Shown one piece after another: positions 12,102 to 24,344 of a DNA stretch of 64,000 nt (positions within the stretch are counted from its first letter, which is position 1; each line of letters starts with the position of its first letter). The position numbers and the translations under genes are program-made. The notes under the pieces were generated by a model. That model was not told the DNA's origin. It saw only the letters and a program-made list of their open reading frames with translations, and searched no databases. This stretch comes from Alligator mississippiensis (lineage: Eukaryota; Chordata; Crocodylia; Alligatoridae): contig NC_081825.1 of NCBI RefSeq assembly GCF_030867095.1, positions 45,622,501-45,686,500 on the forward strand, read 5' to 3'.

Positions 12102-13260
12102 GTGGGAGAGATTACCACCCTACCCCTGATGGCATGCCATGTCCCACTTCAGAGTCTTCCCAGCAGCAAAAGATTTAGCGGTCCCATGGAAAGGATCCCC
12201 AGATGTTGGATGGAGGAAACTGTCCCCACGGCACCCTGATTGGGAGGAAGATGAGTGGGAGCCAGACCCTGGACAGGACAAGGGACCCAGTGGCCCATGG
12301 TACAGGGAAACCGAAAGGCCTCTGGTGGGGGCTACACCGGTTGGTGGCAGTGAGTGAAGGGAGTGGAACCAGGTTCCTGGGGCCTGAGGCCAGGGCCATC
12401 CATAACACTGCCCTCCTCCCTAATTTGCTCCATGGCTCCCAGCCCTGGAAGTTGCCCTTTGTATGCAGGACCCTCAAACATTTTCAGGACAATCCTAGCA
12501 CGATGCAAGGGCATGTGGAAACATGGGGAGAGCCCACCACCCTACTATGGGAAGTTGTCACTGGGACAGTAGTTGACTTCAAAGCCCATCTGCACTAGCT
12601 CATCCACCTGCTCCTCGTGACCCCTCTATGGGTAGTCCCACTGTAGGGGAAAGTCCCAGTGAAAATGGGAAGTCCCTGGGCTTAGTCTCATCAGATGAGG
12701 TAGGATTCCAGGCATGGCCAACAGTGAATTGGGGTCAGGAACCCCGCAGAAGGGGACTGGGACCCAGGGGCAGGGAGTGAGGGTATGGGCTTCCCACTAG
12801 GGATCACCAGAAATCTAGAGGCCCTGCTATGGCAATGCCTCGTGTCCTGTAGCTGCCTCCAACCCTGCCCCACAGACCTCTCAGGCAGACAGCATGTCTG
12901 GGATCACCCACTTGTCCAGCTCCTACATGGTCTTTGCTTCTGAGTCTAGGAATTAGTGTGCCACGTCTAAAGCCTCCTTCCCTATGCTTCCCTTCTGAGT
13001 TTCTGTGTTGAGTTCTGCCCCTGCAGCCTTCCTCTTGACCCTAGTCCCCTCCCCATTCCCCATCCTAACCACCCTGCCAGGTCATTTCACCCCTTTCACA
13101 AACCTCCCCTGGCACCTCCAAAGCTTGATGGCTTGTGTCAGTGCAAAGAGGGACCAAGTTTTGAGACAGGCAATGTTCAACAGGTTTTCCTTATTAAAGA
13201 AAAAGAAAACTTTGGCAACTGGATGTATCCAGGTCTTGCATACCAAGGTATTTCATTAAA
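12102..13260. other. GC-rich DNA continuing after the LTR
   Basis: This continues the island interrupted by the solo LTR. Overlapping frames of 60-131 codons lie on both strands and none carries a motif I can name. The most likely origin is the rest of an old DNA transposon. It ends near 13200, where AT-rich sequence resumes. Confidence 0.35.
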
Positions 13261-14443
13261 AAAAATATTAAAAAAATAATCTGGAGAAACTAAAAATGGT
13301 TGATCTCCAGGGTCAAACCTTAATAATTATTTCCTAGAAGACAATACAAGTATTTAATTCCTGCTGCTTTAGTCACATGGAGTTATTTGTTATGATTTGC
13401 AGGATACTAAGATTAAAATCTAGCAAATAATCACAAATATGAACTGACTGTTTTATTCTTAAATAAAGTGAATTAATTGATGGAATTATATATTTTTGTA
13501 TAATCACTCATGATGATGATGGTGATTATTTAATTATTTATATAATAGTCATTTTAGTAATAGTTTTGTTTGCATGTATCTCCAGAGAGCTTTAACAAGA
13601 GATTATATCTTTGTAACTGTTTTCCATCTGAGTAGATTGTAGAGAGAGAAAAATAACCCCTCATTATTGATGGAAAATGGTTGTAAGAAAACCATTATAA
13701 CTTATTTTTATAATGTTAGGTTGTTATAACCTTTCCAGCACACTTAATGAATTGTAAGACACACTTGCAATCATAATAATTTTTTTGTTACCAATGTTGC
13801 TTAGAAAATATAACATTTCCTTATGTTATTTTTTGCAGGGGAGATTGGGGTGGGATGGAGGAGAGTGGAGTGGGAGGAGGAAGGGGGAGAGGATAAGCTT
13901 TAAAAAGTGTTGTTTAGGATAAATTAAACAATTCCAGGATGTTTCTGCCATCTGTCACCAAAGACCAGTCTTTAGTGATAAAAGAATTAACATCCTGGGC
14001 TGTAAAACCTGGACTCTATAAAGCATCTTTTATAACATCAATCTTGTTTTAATTTTCTATACTATTTTCTTCAGGCTACATTTGGAAACAAGTATATACT
14101 CATTATTTACTGGGATTTGTCCAGTGTTTAGAAGTCATCTTTAGTTACAAACTGTAAATCTAAAGCTAGGGAGCATTTCATCAGCTGCCCAGCCACCAAG
14201 AAGTTTCTTTTGGAGTAAATATTTGCAAGTATTTTGGAAAGCCCATTCCATTACTTAGCTCACCCTATGATAACACACTATAATCCACTTTGCTCTGCAT
14301 TGGAACATTCTAATATATATATTATTTCAATCTTTTCTCTTGTGCTTATTATGGGTGTTTCCAGGATTATATTAGTTTTGCATCACAGATAAAGTGAAAA
14401 GTCTTAACTGCCTCATTTGCTTTTGGATTCATGTCCTTTCATT
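13261..14443. other. AT-rich non-coding DNA
   Basis: No gene is seen. A G-rich purine tract lies at 13838-13895. Confidence 0.6.
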
Positions 14444-14755
14444 TCATACTGCAGTGTTATCCATTGTTCCTATGAAGAATTCATCTGAGCTAATGATGCT
14501 GTCATCATCATCTTTATCTACATTGGGTACACTCTGCTGGGCCTGGCAAACTCTTTCAAGGTAATGTAATCCTATTAATCTCTTGCTCCCACCCTTCCAG
14601 TTACAAGACATTATCCTAGATTCCATTACAACATCTGTAGTTGTACGTGCTATTTGTGTTTGACTGTATTTGAGCTCTACACGCCTCTCTTTCTGAATTA
14701 ACTGAAGACTGTTAAACACTACACATCTCTGAGAACAAATCACTGTTAACAAAAA
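14444..14755 (-). pseudogene. Possible degenerate Ty3/gypsy-like gag-pol fragment
   Basis: An open minus-strand frame of about 100 codons ends in an acidic stretch followed by SSDEFFIGTM, preceded by YLERVCQAQQ. This resembles the junction between the gag zinc knuckle (normally ...NHFxxVCR) and protease in gypsy-like elements, where an acidic linker and S-D-E-x-F-x-I-G-T occur. The knuckle cysteines and histidine are mostly lost and the protease DTGA motif is not visible downstream. The frame is preceded on the minus strand by a pyrimidine tract ending in AACAG, so an isolated host exon is the alternative. Confidence 0.3.
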
Positions 14756-14759
14756 AAAG

Positions 14760-17040
14760 GAAAAAGAAAAAGGCTACCTTCTGGATATCTCTCTTTTTAT
14801 GGGCACTCATCATTGTAGAAACATGATATGTACTTCAAACTTCCTGCAGTTCTAAATTTCTTTGATTTCTGCTACTGTGTTATGTTCAGTAAGCACTGAC
14901 AAGAGGCACAGCAGAGGCTTCTTGTTCCAAGTATTTCAGACTTACATAACCTGATACTTTTGAAGGTTCACCACCTTACTGAAACCGTACAGAATCTTAA
15001 ATGTCCAGATTTTAGATCTAGTTTTAATATTATTCTCAGAAAAAAAAAAAAAAACTCTATAAAAGCAGAGGAGGTATAAACCTCCAAGTGAAGGTAAGGT
15101 GTCTTTTAACCTTGCTCACAGTGCAGTCTTGTTTCTGGAAGTCTCTGCATTTCCTTTGCAACTGATTAGGATGCCCAGGAGGGAGGATGCACTACACTCT
15201 GGTTAAGTAAGAATTCACTGCCATCCTTTTTTTCTGTCAAATGCTTGTCAGCCACCAAGTTTAGTCTTATCAAGCTCTTGAGAGCCAAGGCTAACTGAAA
15301 GAGGTAAATAGAAAAAATATGAAGAGTTCTGAGACACAATCTGAAGTACTAATGGTGTTTGGTTATCGTCATAGGCAAATAAGCATTCAGTAAGTTTTAT
15401 GCAGCTAAAGAATTACCATTGGAATCCAAGTAATATTCAAATAATCTTCTTGAATTACAGCAGTTTAATCATTTCAGATCCAAATATATATAATCTCTCT
15501 CTCTCTATCTGTGTCTGCTTCTGAGAAATGGTAAGCATAATTTTTGGCCTTAGCTGCGTGAAATGGTTCTTTTTAGGCATGGGTCTTTAGAAGGTACAAA
15601 ATAAGTACTTGTGGGAATTGTCAACAATAGTTAAGGAAAAGTTATGGAAACAGACATAGGCAAAGGTAAGAAATTCTCACTTTAATTATGTATTTACATA
15701 TGTTCATGCATGCCTTCATTTTTTGTGATCTGGGTGACTTTGATTCTCATTATACTTTACTGTATGAACAGGCAGTGAAGGCAGAGAATGTTCTAGGGAA
15801 AGTAAATGGAGTCAGAGAGAAGGTCTGCTACTTTTGGTGCTCTTTGAGAAATAGAGGGAAAATGGAAAGATTATGAGAAACAGTGTGATGGTAATACAAG
15901 ACAAAAAATCTCTAAATTTCATTGGTGTTTTTGCTTCCTCTGTGTGTGCTGTGAATGAAAGCAGATTGTGCAAGTTAACCTACTATACAGTCAAGGAATT
16001 CTACTTACAGTATATTATGTCGCAGTGGAGAAAATAAAAATACTTAAAGTTCAAAAACAGTAAAGATCTTTTCTATTATTTGCAACAATATTTTACTCTT
16101 TTAAACATTTTTTTTTTACTTTCCCCCTTATTTTCTGCAGCTCTGAATTCCTTCCTTGCCAAATCCTTCATTCTATAGCTCAGCTGCCACATGCTGCAGT
16201 ACTGCATAGATATAGTGTTCTTTTATCTTTTACTTCTCCCAAAAAATAAATCAGAAGCTAATATTCCCAATTTGGTCTTTCTGACTTGAAAATTAAAAAA
16301 AAAATCAAGGGACATCTCTGAAGTTATAGGGAATATGGTTTTAGCCATGGGAAGCTTTTGAATATGTGTTAGCCTTTGAAATGTGAGCATTCATCAGTTT
16401 TTCAGAGGAAGCAGAACTCTATTGAATTTTTTTTTTCTGTTAAAAATGGTCAAATCAGAAACCATTTATCAGAAATGGTAGTCTAAAATGAGATGTAGGG
16501 ACTGGGGAGTTAAAATATAAAGATCAACAAGCTACTATTCTTGCAAAACCCACAGGGTAGGTTTTAAACATTACTAAAATAGTAATAGGAAAAAGGATGT
16601 AACTACCTTCATTCCAACATATTATTTTTAGCTATCTAATTCAGTTGAAAAGTTATTTATGCAACTGATTTACCAAAGTTTACTTTCACTGATTACTATT
16701 TGTCCAAGGAATGCTTCTCTATTATATTGAGAGGCAACAGCATCTCCTGTCTCTTTTTAAGGGTTGCAGTTGGCTAACAGTAGTCACTTCAGCAGCTATG
16801 TCCTTTTTCTTCACTCTTATAAGGCTGCAATCTCTGTTGACTTTCATCTTGCTGTGTAGTCAGGGGGATTTTAGAGAAATGTCCTCAAAGTGGGTGGAAC
16901 ACAGTATCAATTCTGATTTGACTGCATTTCATATCCGTGTTGATTAAGTATATATGACAACACAAGGTATTGGGTAACAAAGGGTAAGGTACTGGGTAAC
17001 ATCTAAGTGTTTACGTGTCCGTGAAGGGGCAAATCCAGAG
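14760..17040. other. AT-rich non-coding DNA
   Basis: No gene is recognised on either strand. There is an A-run at 15041-15055, a short (CT)n patch near 15497-15508 and a T-run near 16107. Frames up to about 78 codons look accidental. Confidence 0.6.
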
Positions 17041-17680
17041 CGAGTATGGTGGTCCAGCTGCACTCCCCTTTTGCACTGGACGGTGCCAGGGAAGTCTCTC
17101 AAAACTATTTTTTAATCTCCAAAGTACATAAACACCACCCCCCACCTTCCCCTCTGTGTTCAAAGCATGCCCTATTCCCTTCCCCTACCCATACCTCCCC
17201 CTCCCCCACTGCTGCTGCTTTCATTACTGTCCCAGGGGTGGGGAAGCTTCAAAGCCACTCCTGCCCACTCCAGCCAGGCTGTGGGTGGGGAGTTGGACTC
17301 AGCTAAGGGAAAGTTGCAGCAATGGCTATAAACAGTGGGAGTGGGTTCCTCTACCTTACCTGGTCCCATGGAAGCAGGCACAGGAAGAAGGAATGCCCCT
17401 GCCCATCCCCACTGCTGCTGTTACTGTCAAAGCTGAGCCCAGCCCCCACTCAACTTGGCTGGAATGGGCAGAAGCAGCTTTTAAATTAGACTTGGGCATT
17501 GCTGGATGGTTGTTGCTTACAGGTGGATGCGTCTGGAAAGTTCACAGCTTGCGGGGGGGGGGGGGTGGCATGTCCAGCCATACTGGGATTAGAAGATGTA
17601 TGCCTCTAGAAAGTTTAGGGCTTGGGAGAGGCTTGCCAGCCCTAGTCAGTGGGGTGGGGGACATATGTAACCAGACCTGA
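17040..17680. repeat. GC-rich island containing a diverged inverted repeat
   Basis: Arms at about 17245-17305 and 17431-17485 are diverged reverse complements (AGCTGAGTCCAACTCCCC against AGCTGAGCCCAGCCCCCA, continuing through GGCTGGAGTGGGCAGGAG). As a result both strands encode a similar WLEWA..AxKL segment in overlapping frames. The arrangement suits a MITE or a palindromic composite repeat rather than a gene. A run of 13 G lies near 17550. No termini or target duplications were found. Confidence 0.4.
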
Positions 17681-17689
17681 ATGAGATGG

Positions 17690-18640
17690 AGCAAAACAGA
17701 ATATCTAGGAAAATTTTTCCCCCGGCCTCAGAAAAGTGCAAGATGCAGGCTGTGGTAATGAGGCATGGTACATACTCCTCAGCACACTCAGAGCTACGCA
17801 GTATACCTTCAGATATCCAAAGGTGCACTCAATGGACACTGCTGAGGCAACAATGGAAGTGTTATTTCCTGTGGTCTAGGTTACCCAAGTAGGTCTTCAT
17901 AAGTCAAGGGAGAAGAGAGTAGACTAGGTCTCTGATGAGTCAGCCAGACATGCTGACTCCTTCAACCTCAGTGCTGGAGGTCCTGGGGTCTTAGTGTCTA
18001 TTCTCTATCATCTAGACAGGGTACTGTTGCAGAAGACCCTGGATCCATAGGCACGGTCCTCCCAGCCAACAAAGATGTGCGTGAAGTGTCCAAGGCATTT
18101 GATAATGCCCTGCAGCAAAATGGATAAGAAAACCTTGCAGTTGATGAACTTAGTGCCTTAGGGTGGGTAGAGTATGGGGATGTGGATGTCATCAATGGCT
18201 CCCACACAGTTGGAGAAGCCCATCTGGTAGAAGCCAGTGATGACCTCTTATGGGTTGACAGGGCAGATGGAGCAGTTTGTCAACAAGTTCTGGATGACCT
18301 GCACACCTCCTGGACCATCACTTACCCATGCCAAACTGGTTGGTGACGGAGCAGGGGTTGTTGCGGGTAGTAACCTTCCCAATGGTGATGGTCACTTGTT
18401 TCTCCAGAGTGAGCAGTGAGATTGCAATGATGTTTTGTTGCTCAAAGTGGGGAGCCAACTGGTCCACAATGTCCATGAAGGTGATCCAGCACATGTGGAA
18501 GTTCTGCAGCAGCTGCCATCATCTCAGGTGTGTAGGACAATGCACTCCCAGCAGTCACAACTGGTCTTGCAAGCCCCAAACCACCATTCAATGGTCTGAA
18601 TATTCTTCCAGAGAATCCTCAAATCTGTGGAATTGTGAAG
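17690..18640 (-). pseudogene. PIF/Harbinger transposase (ALP1/HARBI1-like), decayed
   Basis: Read on the minus strand in three interrupted frames, this covers most of a Harbinger transposase. An N-terminal segment (LQNFHMCWITFMDIVDQLAP, about 18490-18560) is followed by a helix-turn-helix-like region (LEKQVTITIGKVTT, NQFGMGK, 18330-18430). The first catalytic block NCVGAIDDIHIPI is at 18175-18210, then FLSILLQGIIKCLGHFTHIFVGWEDRAYGSRVF at 18020-18135 (the second DDE region, normally GxxxDARVF). A C-terminal block IECTFGYLK is near 17830, and YVPCLITTACILHF follows at 17730-17770. Several stops and frameshifts make it inactive. Such transposases excise and insert Harbinger elements at 3-bp targets. 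No inverted repeats or target duplications were found. Confidence 0.85.
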
Positions 18641-19227
18641 GGTCTCAGCTTCATTAGAAGCAGTCACCCAATTCTAGGATGGCTCCTGAATCCTAAGCTG
18701 GAAGTCATGTGCCAGCATGATTACCTCCTGGGTCATCTGTAGATGGGCACATGTACTATACTATGGTCTCCAGAAAAAAAGTCACAGAAGGTAACAAGGA
18801 CATACTGTTGTTCCTGGGACCATAGGCTAGTGCTCAAAGGGTCATGGTCTGTAGTAGGGTATAGGCAGAAAAAATGACATACTTGCAACTGATACAAGAC
18901 AGGGGCCATCCTTAGGATCTCTCTGTGAGAGCCATGAACTATGAAGGAAGGGAGAAGTTATTGTGCCTGGAAATTCCCTGGTGGGGTTGTGGTTCCCACT
19001 GGCAGCCAGCCACTCAGGGCTGCCCTGTGCACTCTGCTGCTCTCAGCAGTCTTGGCAGCTTGGGGTTTCACAGGGGGCCCCTGTCTGTGGGACATCAACA
19101 ATACAGGCTGCCTGTACACCTCCTTCCCTAAACACCAAGTGCTTGCATGGTGCTCAATCAAACCCCCGCTCAGTTGCAGGGCTTTAGCTGCTTGAACTAA
19201 ACTGTGCAACTTGGACTGGTTCATTTG
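18641..19227. other. No gene recognised; probable transposon flank
   Basis: Moderately GC-rich sequence between the Harbinger remnant and the next CR1. Frames up to 122 codons overlap on both strands at 18925-19326 without any recognised motif. It may be the 5' part of the Harbinger element or an older repeat. Confidence 0.35.
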
Positions 19228-20241
19228 GACTGGCCAATTGTCACCTTGGGTCCTCCATGATCCACTGGCTGGAAAATTGGCTCCGGGGTCAGACCCAGAG
19301 GGTAGTAATTGATGGAAGCCACTCATCGTGGTGTCCTGTGACCATTGGGGTCCCCCAGGGATCTGTCCTTGTGCCCATACTGTTCAACATCTTCATTAAT
19401 GATGTGGACACTGGAGTCAGAAGCGGACTGGCCAAGTTCGCAGATGACACCAAACTTTGGGGCAAAGCATCCACACCAGAAGACAGGCAGATGATCCAGG
19501 CTGACCTGGACAGGCTCAGCAAGTAGGCGGATGAGAATCTGATGGTGTTCAACGCCGATAAATGCAAGGTTCTCCACCTTGGGAAAAAAAACCCGCAGCA
19601 TCCTTATAGACTCGGCAGTGCTATGTTGGCTAGCACTATGGAAGAAAGAGACTTGGGGGGTCATCATTGACCACAAGATGAACATGAGCCTGCAATGCGA
19701 TGCTGCGGCTAGTAAAGCGACCAAAACGCTGGCTTGCATCCATAGATGCTTCTCAAGCAAATCCCGGGACGTCATTCTCCCCCTGTACTCAGCCTTAGTG
19801 AGGCCGCAGCTGGAGTACTGCGTCCAGTTTTGGGCTCCACAATTCAAAAAGGATGTGGAGAAGCTTGAGAGAGTCCAGAGAAGAGCCACGCGCGTGATCA
19901 GAGGTCAGGGAAGCAGACCCTACGATGACAGGCTGAGAGACCTGGGGCTCTTTAGCCTGGAAAAGCGCAGGCTCAGGGGTGATCTGATGGCCACCTACAA
20001 GTTTATCAGGGGTGACCACCAGTATCTGGGGGAACGTTTGTTCACCAGAGCGCCCCAAGGGATGACAAGGTCGAATGGTCACAAACTACTACAAGATCGT
20101 TTCAGGCTGGACATAAGGAAGAATTTCTTTACTGTCCGAGCCCCCAAGGTCTGGAACAGCCTGCCACCAGAGGTCGTTCAAGCGCCTTCATTGAACACCT
20201 TCAAGATGAAACTGGATGCTTATCTTGCTGGGATCCTATGA
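19228..20241 (+). pseudogene. CR1 ORF2 C-terminal half (reverse transcriptase), broken
   Basis: Encodes the palm and thumb part of CR1 reverse transcriptase. GVPQGSVL is near 19350, then the catalytic FADDTKLWG at about 19440, RVQRRATRVIRG near 19890, RAPKVWNSLPPEVV near 20150 and the C-terminal LDAYLAGIL. Two lesions are seen. A TAG at 19524-19526 replaces the tryptophan of K-W-A-D-E-N-L, and one extra G in the six-G run at 19655-19660 shifts the frame. The TAG is shared with the copy at 42333-44705. CR1 ORF2 protein nicks target DNA and reverse-transcribes its own RNA from the 3' end; this copy cannot. Confidence 0.9.
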
Positions 20242-20334
20242 CCCCAGCTGACTTCCTGCCCTTTGGGTGGGGGGCTGGACTCGATGATCTTCCGAGGTCC
20301 CTTCCAGCCCTAATGTCTATGAAATCTATGAAAT
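19228..20334 (+). mobile_element. CR1 LINE, 5'-truncated, young subfamily
   Basis: A 1.1-kb copy starting inside ORF2 and running to the 3' end, TGTCTATGAAATCTATGAAA, the subfamily's terminal repeats. It is nearly identical to the matching part of the minus-strand copy at 42333-44705. Truncation falls in the reverse-transcriptase region just before the SSTIHWLENWLRG segment. No target-site duplication is obvious, as is usual for CR1. Confidence 0.95.
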
Positions 20335-22440
20335 TTGAACACTTGCATGTTCCCAAAGACTGGCATTTTAAAAATCTGATTAGAAGATTGATACAACCAT
20401 TCATTACCTTTATCATCTTACTTAGGAGTCTCCAGTAAAGTACATAAACCATCCCCCATCACAAGAATTTTATATCTATAATCTTTGAGTACATCTAGTT
20501 TCATAACACTGAAATTATGCTAATATGGCAATCCATGGAATTCTATAGAATTAGTTATCAGTAGTGTCCTGTCCTGTCCTCTCCCATCCCATCCTATCTG
20601 GCCCTGTCCTTTCCTTCTCAGTTTACCCCCTGGGATATAGAATGTAAAGGAATTAGAATCAGAAATCAATTAATTAATGTGATTAGTATTTAGTGGTAAC
20701 CACATTTTCAGAAAAAAACCTCCAAAATCAAATAATGTACTAATGTAGTTATAATTTGCCATTTTTGCAGCTACTGTATTTACATTATAATACATTTCTT
20801 ACAGCCATTATTACATCTTTCCTAATTTTCTCTGTTAACTCTCTCATTCAAATCACAAAGCAGTAGAAAAGCTTAAAGATAATTATGCATAACTTCCAAG
20901 GACTGGCCCAATCCAAAACTGAGAAGCAGTTTAGTTTCCTAAACATACATGCTTTCAGATTTTTTTTGAAGTACATCCTCAGCAGTATAAATCTTAGCTA
21001 TAGATCTGTAAACTTTTATTTCTTATCTTAGTGGAGTTCCTAAACTTTTCCATTCTGTTGTTATATGGGTAAACTCCCACTCTGAGTTCCTGGGGAAATC
21101 TTGTCAGTTAGCTAATAAAATGATACATGCTTAAAAAATGACTTTGGGTTCTATAGAAAACATCTATATTAAAAATACAGTTTAGTAAAATGTGTTAGTA
21201 AATCAAATGTGAATATAAGATTGAGAAGAAGTGAATCAGTTCCTTCAGGATGTTAGCTTCAAATCATATAGCAGGTAGGAAACATTTACCTTGTCTAAAC
21301 TGATCCCAGAATAATTACCCAGCTATTCTTATCTTTTGATATTTCTTCTACCACTTTAACCTAACTGTAATTTATTTAAGAAGTAGTTTAAAAAGACAGA
21401 AAAAGAAAAATGTAGCATACATTTCTTATTCAGAATCTGGATTGTGCATCTGGAAACTGAACTTCATTTCAGTTCTGGATTGGGCCTTACAGTCCTTGGA
21501 AGTTAGGTATAATTATCTCTAATCCTTTCTACTGCTGACTCAGTACTTTGAAAGTGTGGAGAGAGAGAGAGAGCTGACTCTTTTGAGTTTGCTCTCCAAT
21601 CTCTGTTTCTTTAAAAAGTACAGTTGAGTAATCTATATTTCAAAGAAAGATGACCTTTACTTGATTTAAATGGAATCTTTCTTTCAATATCTGAAATGAG
21701 AAAGTGATTAAAGCTTTAGTTTGATAGGTAAGATGTATTTTAGGAGCAGATAAGCTTAAAGGTCAGACACTGTCAAAAGAAGGATTTTGACTTTTTAATA
21801 TTAAAGTACTTCATAAGAATCATGGTTTATGCATGTCTGGCACATTTTTAAAGTTCTAAAATAAAATTGTTCTGCATTTTCATAAGATTCACCTTTCAGT
21901 GTTAGCTACAATTTGATGACACTGGATGAGTAATTACCTTGATATATTTGGTAGTTACTGCTACTGAAGCAGGATGTTTTCCTACATTCTGAGGAATCAT
22001 TTAAAAATAACAGTGTATGAAGCATCACCTCTACCTTTCAAATGTATTTATTTCATTGCTACTGATGACCTAAGCTCAGGATTTTTATGTCTAACCAATA
22101 AAATCAGATACCACCTGAATGCAATGGAAAATCAGAGTTGCAATTTTTGTTTCATTATCAGCATATTAATACTTCAAGTATTGTGACTCCCATACATGCT
22201 TCTAAAATATTAAGAGTTTTCTCTAGATAACAAATGAAATAGATTTACAGATTTTGCATTATTATTTATGGTGAATTAATGACATAGTAAAAATACCATA
22301 ACTGCATGATTAGTCAACTGACCTTTTAAAAGAACCTCCTAAAGTCTTTCCGATATTGTCCTTCCTCTTAATTCATGTTCTTCCCTATTATTTTTCTCTT
22401 CTTCACTGTTTTTTTTTTTTCTTCCCATTCCATCTCTATG
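20335..22440. other. AT-rich non-coding DNA
   Basis: No gene is visible. A short CCTGT/CCCAT-rich low-complexity patch lies at 20562-20620 and a (GA)n run near 21564-21575. Confidence 0.65.
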
Positions 22441-22469
22441 GCTGAATCCAGATAAGCACGGCCATATGG

Positions 22470-22505
22470 TATGGGGCACCACAGACACATCTGTAGTGCC
22501 CCATA
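22470..22505. repeat. Hairpin-forming inverted repeat
   Basis: Arms of 16 bases at 22470-22485 and 22490-22505 pair at 15 of 16 positions around a 4-base loop. It lies in a moderately GC-rich patch (22440-22740) with a C-run at 22636-22647, probably the core of an unrecognised MITE. Confidence 0.6.
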
Positions 22506-22734
22506 TTGCACACACAGCTGTTCCATACTGCAAGATAACAGCATGGAGGGTAGGGGAGGAGGGTGGACCCAGGGAGATCTTGGGGTCAAAAAACCTGTGC
22601 AAAATAAAAGCATAGCAGGATACATGGGGCAGCACCCCCCCCCCCCAAACCAGAGTTACATTGCCTAAGATATTTATGTCATCAGATTTGTTCGTAGAGG
22701 GCATTTTTACATATGTTCTGGGATGTGGCACTGG

Positions 22735-23005
22735 GTACTTTAATTAGCGAGCTGTGCTAATGAACAGCTCCCATGCATCACATGCATCAGTGTCCCCACG
22801 CATCCCTGGGCTGAAAAAATGACTATGGAACACTTTGAACTAGAGCTCGTCCAACTTGTTTTATTTCAAAGTGCCCTGCCTCCATTTTTTCAGCATGGGA
22901 ACACGCTGATATACATGACACAGAAGGCTGCCAAATTGAGTCAATTTCCATGGTCCAGCAGACTCAGTTAATCAAGTCTGCTCCTACCCACTGGATTACC
23001 AGTGG
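22735..23005. repeat. MITE-like palindromic element
   Basis: The centre is strongly palindromic. Twelve-base perfect arms lie at 22810-22821 and 22883-22894, with inner nine-base perfect arms at 22831-22839 and 22865-22873. Weaker pairing extends outwards to about 22745 and 23000. There is no coding capacity. Foldback structure of this size is typical of MITEs. I could not fix the termini or a target duplication, so the limits are approximate. Confidence 0.45.
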
Positions 23006-24344
23006 ATCAGAGCAGGCTCCCTACACATATATAGGACCCTGTAGTGCCTTGACACAGCTCTGCTATCTGACAGAGAGAGGTGTTGGAGAATGAGCTATGG
23101 ACACATTTGCCATAGCCCTATAGCGTTGGATCTATTATGATACCATACTCCCTTCATGAAAGATTACCCAGCAATAATTAGGACTGAAGATAATTTAATT
23201 CTAAAAGAGAAGGTCACACATTTTTTGAAGGTCTTTTTCTGTTTTTATTCCATATTTATTTACATATTATTTTTAAAATATAAATTAGGTCATTTAGAGG
23301 TGGTTGTATTAATGTGGTTGCCTTTATTACCTATGAAGCCTGATTATAAAGTATGCAGCTAATTATTCATTTTGTGTGTGGGAAACAACCCTTTTGATCT
23401 CAGTTTTGTAATGAATATTCTTGCCTCGCCTTTTTCTTTTATTTATTTTAATCCAAGTCAGTGATTTAAGAAGAGAAGAAAAATCAGTGAAGAGAGAAGG
23501 TAAGAATAGGCTAGGGCAGAAACAGATCTGGTTATGATGACCCTCTAGGTAAGAGCCTCTGGTCTTAATTGTTAGCCCATGTTCTACTAATAAAATAAAT
23601 TGTTGCCATTTACTAGTAAAACTATTATCAATCAGGAGAAAGGGGACTTTTTTTTCTCTGTTCCTATGAAGATCAAAGGTCAAGTTTGCAAATTGTTCCT
23701 ATTTTCTATGTCACTTTATATAAAACTAGTGTTTTATAACTCCAGACAACTGCAGATTGGCTTCAGTAGTCTGTACAAATAAGCAAATACAGTGCAAGCA
23801 AACTAAGAGGCCACTAGTACCAATATCAATGTTTAGACTGACTGGAAACATTATTTACTTGCAAATCATTTTCAGTTGGGTGTGGAGGGAATAGCTTATC
23901 CCCTTTGTGCTTGGTACAAGTAAATGCATTTGGGTCTCTCTGAAACCCACAAAAGCGTGGCAATTCAGAAGTATGAACAGAGTTCTTAAATAGAGATGGT
24001 CCAATGAAAAAAAACAACATTCCTAATTAGTCAGTAGGTTCAGTTTACATCTAGAGAGATGTTATGGTGAACCACTTAAAGAAAATTATTTTTTTGCTAT
24101 TTATTTTTAAATCCAGATTTTAAAATGTCCCCAAAAGGTAACTACTACTCAACTGAAATACGGTGTCCACTTTAACAGTAATGATCAGCACTTCTTAATT
24201 ACTTCAGAGAACCAACTAAGGGATCTACTTCCACTAAAAATAAAGGACACAAGCAAGGAGGAAGCAATTAACCAAATAGAAAAGTCAGGATTTTTATTGT
24301 GTGACTAGTATAAAAGCCTATAAAAAATGATGAGCAAAAATAGA
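23006..24344. other. AT-rich non-coding DNA
   Basis: No gene is recognised. The longest frame (about 106 codons, minus strand, 23363-23683) has no family resemblance. Confidence 0.6.

Noticed and set aside
19323..19889. 188-codon minus-strand frame opposite the CR1
   Set aside because: It is the antisense shadow of the CR1 reverse transcriptase. The same shadow appears at 42591-43346 and 48865-49281.
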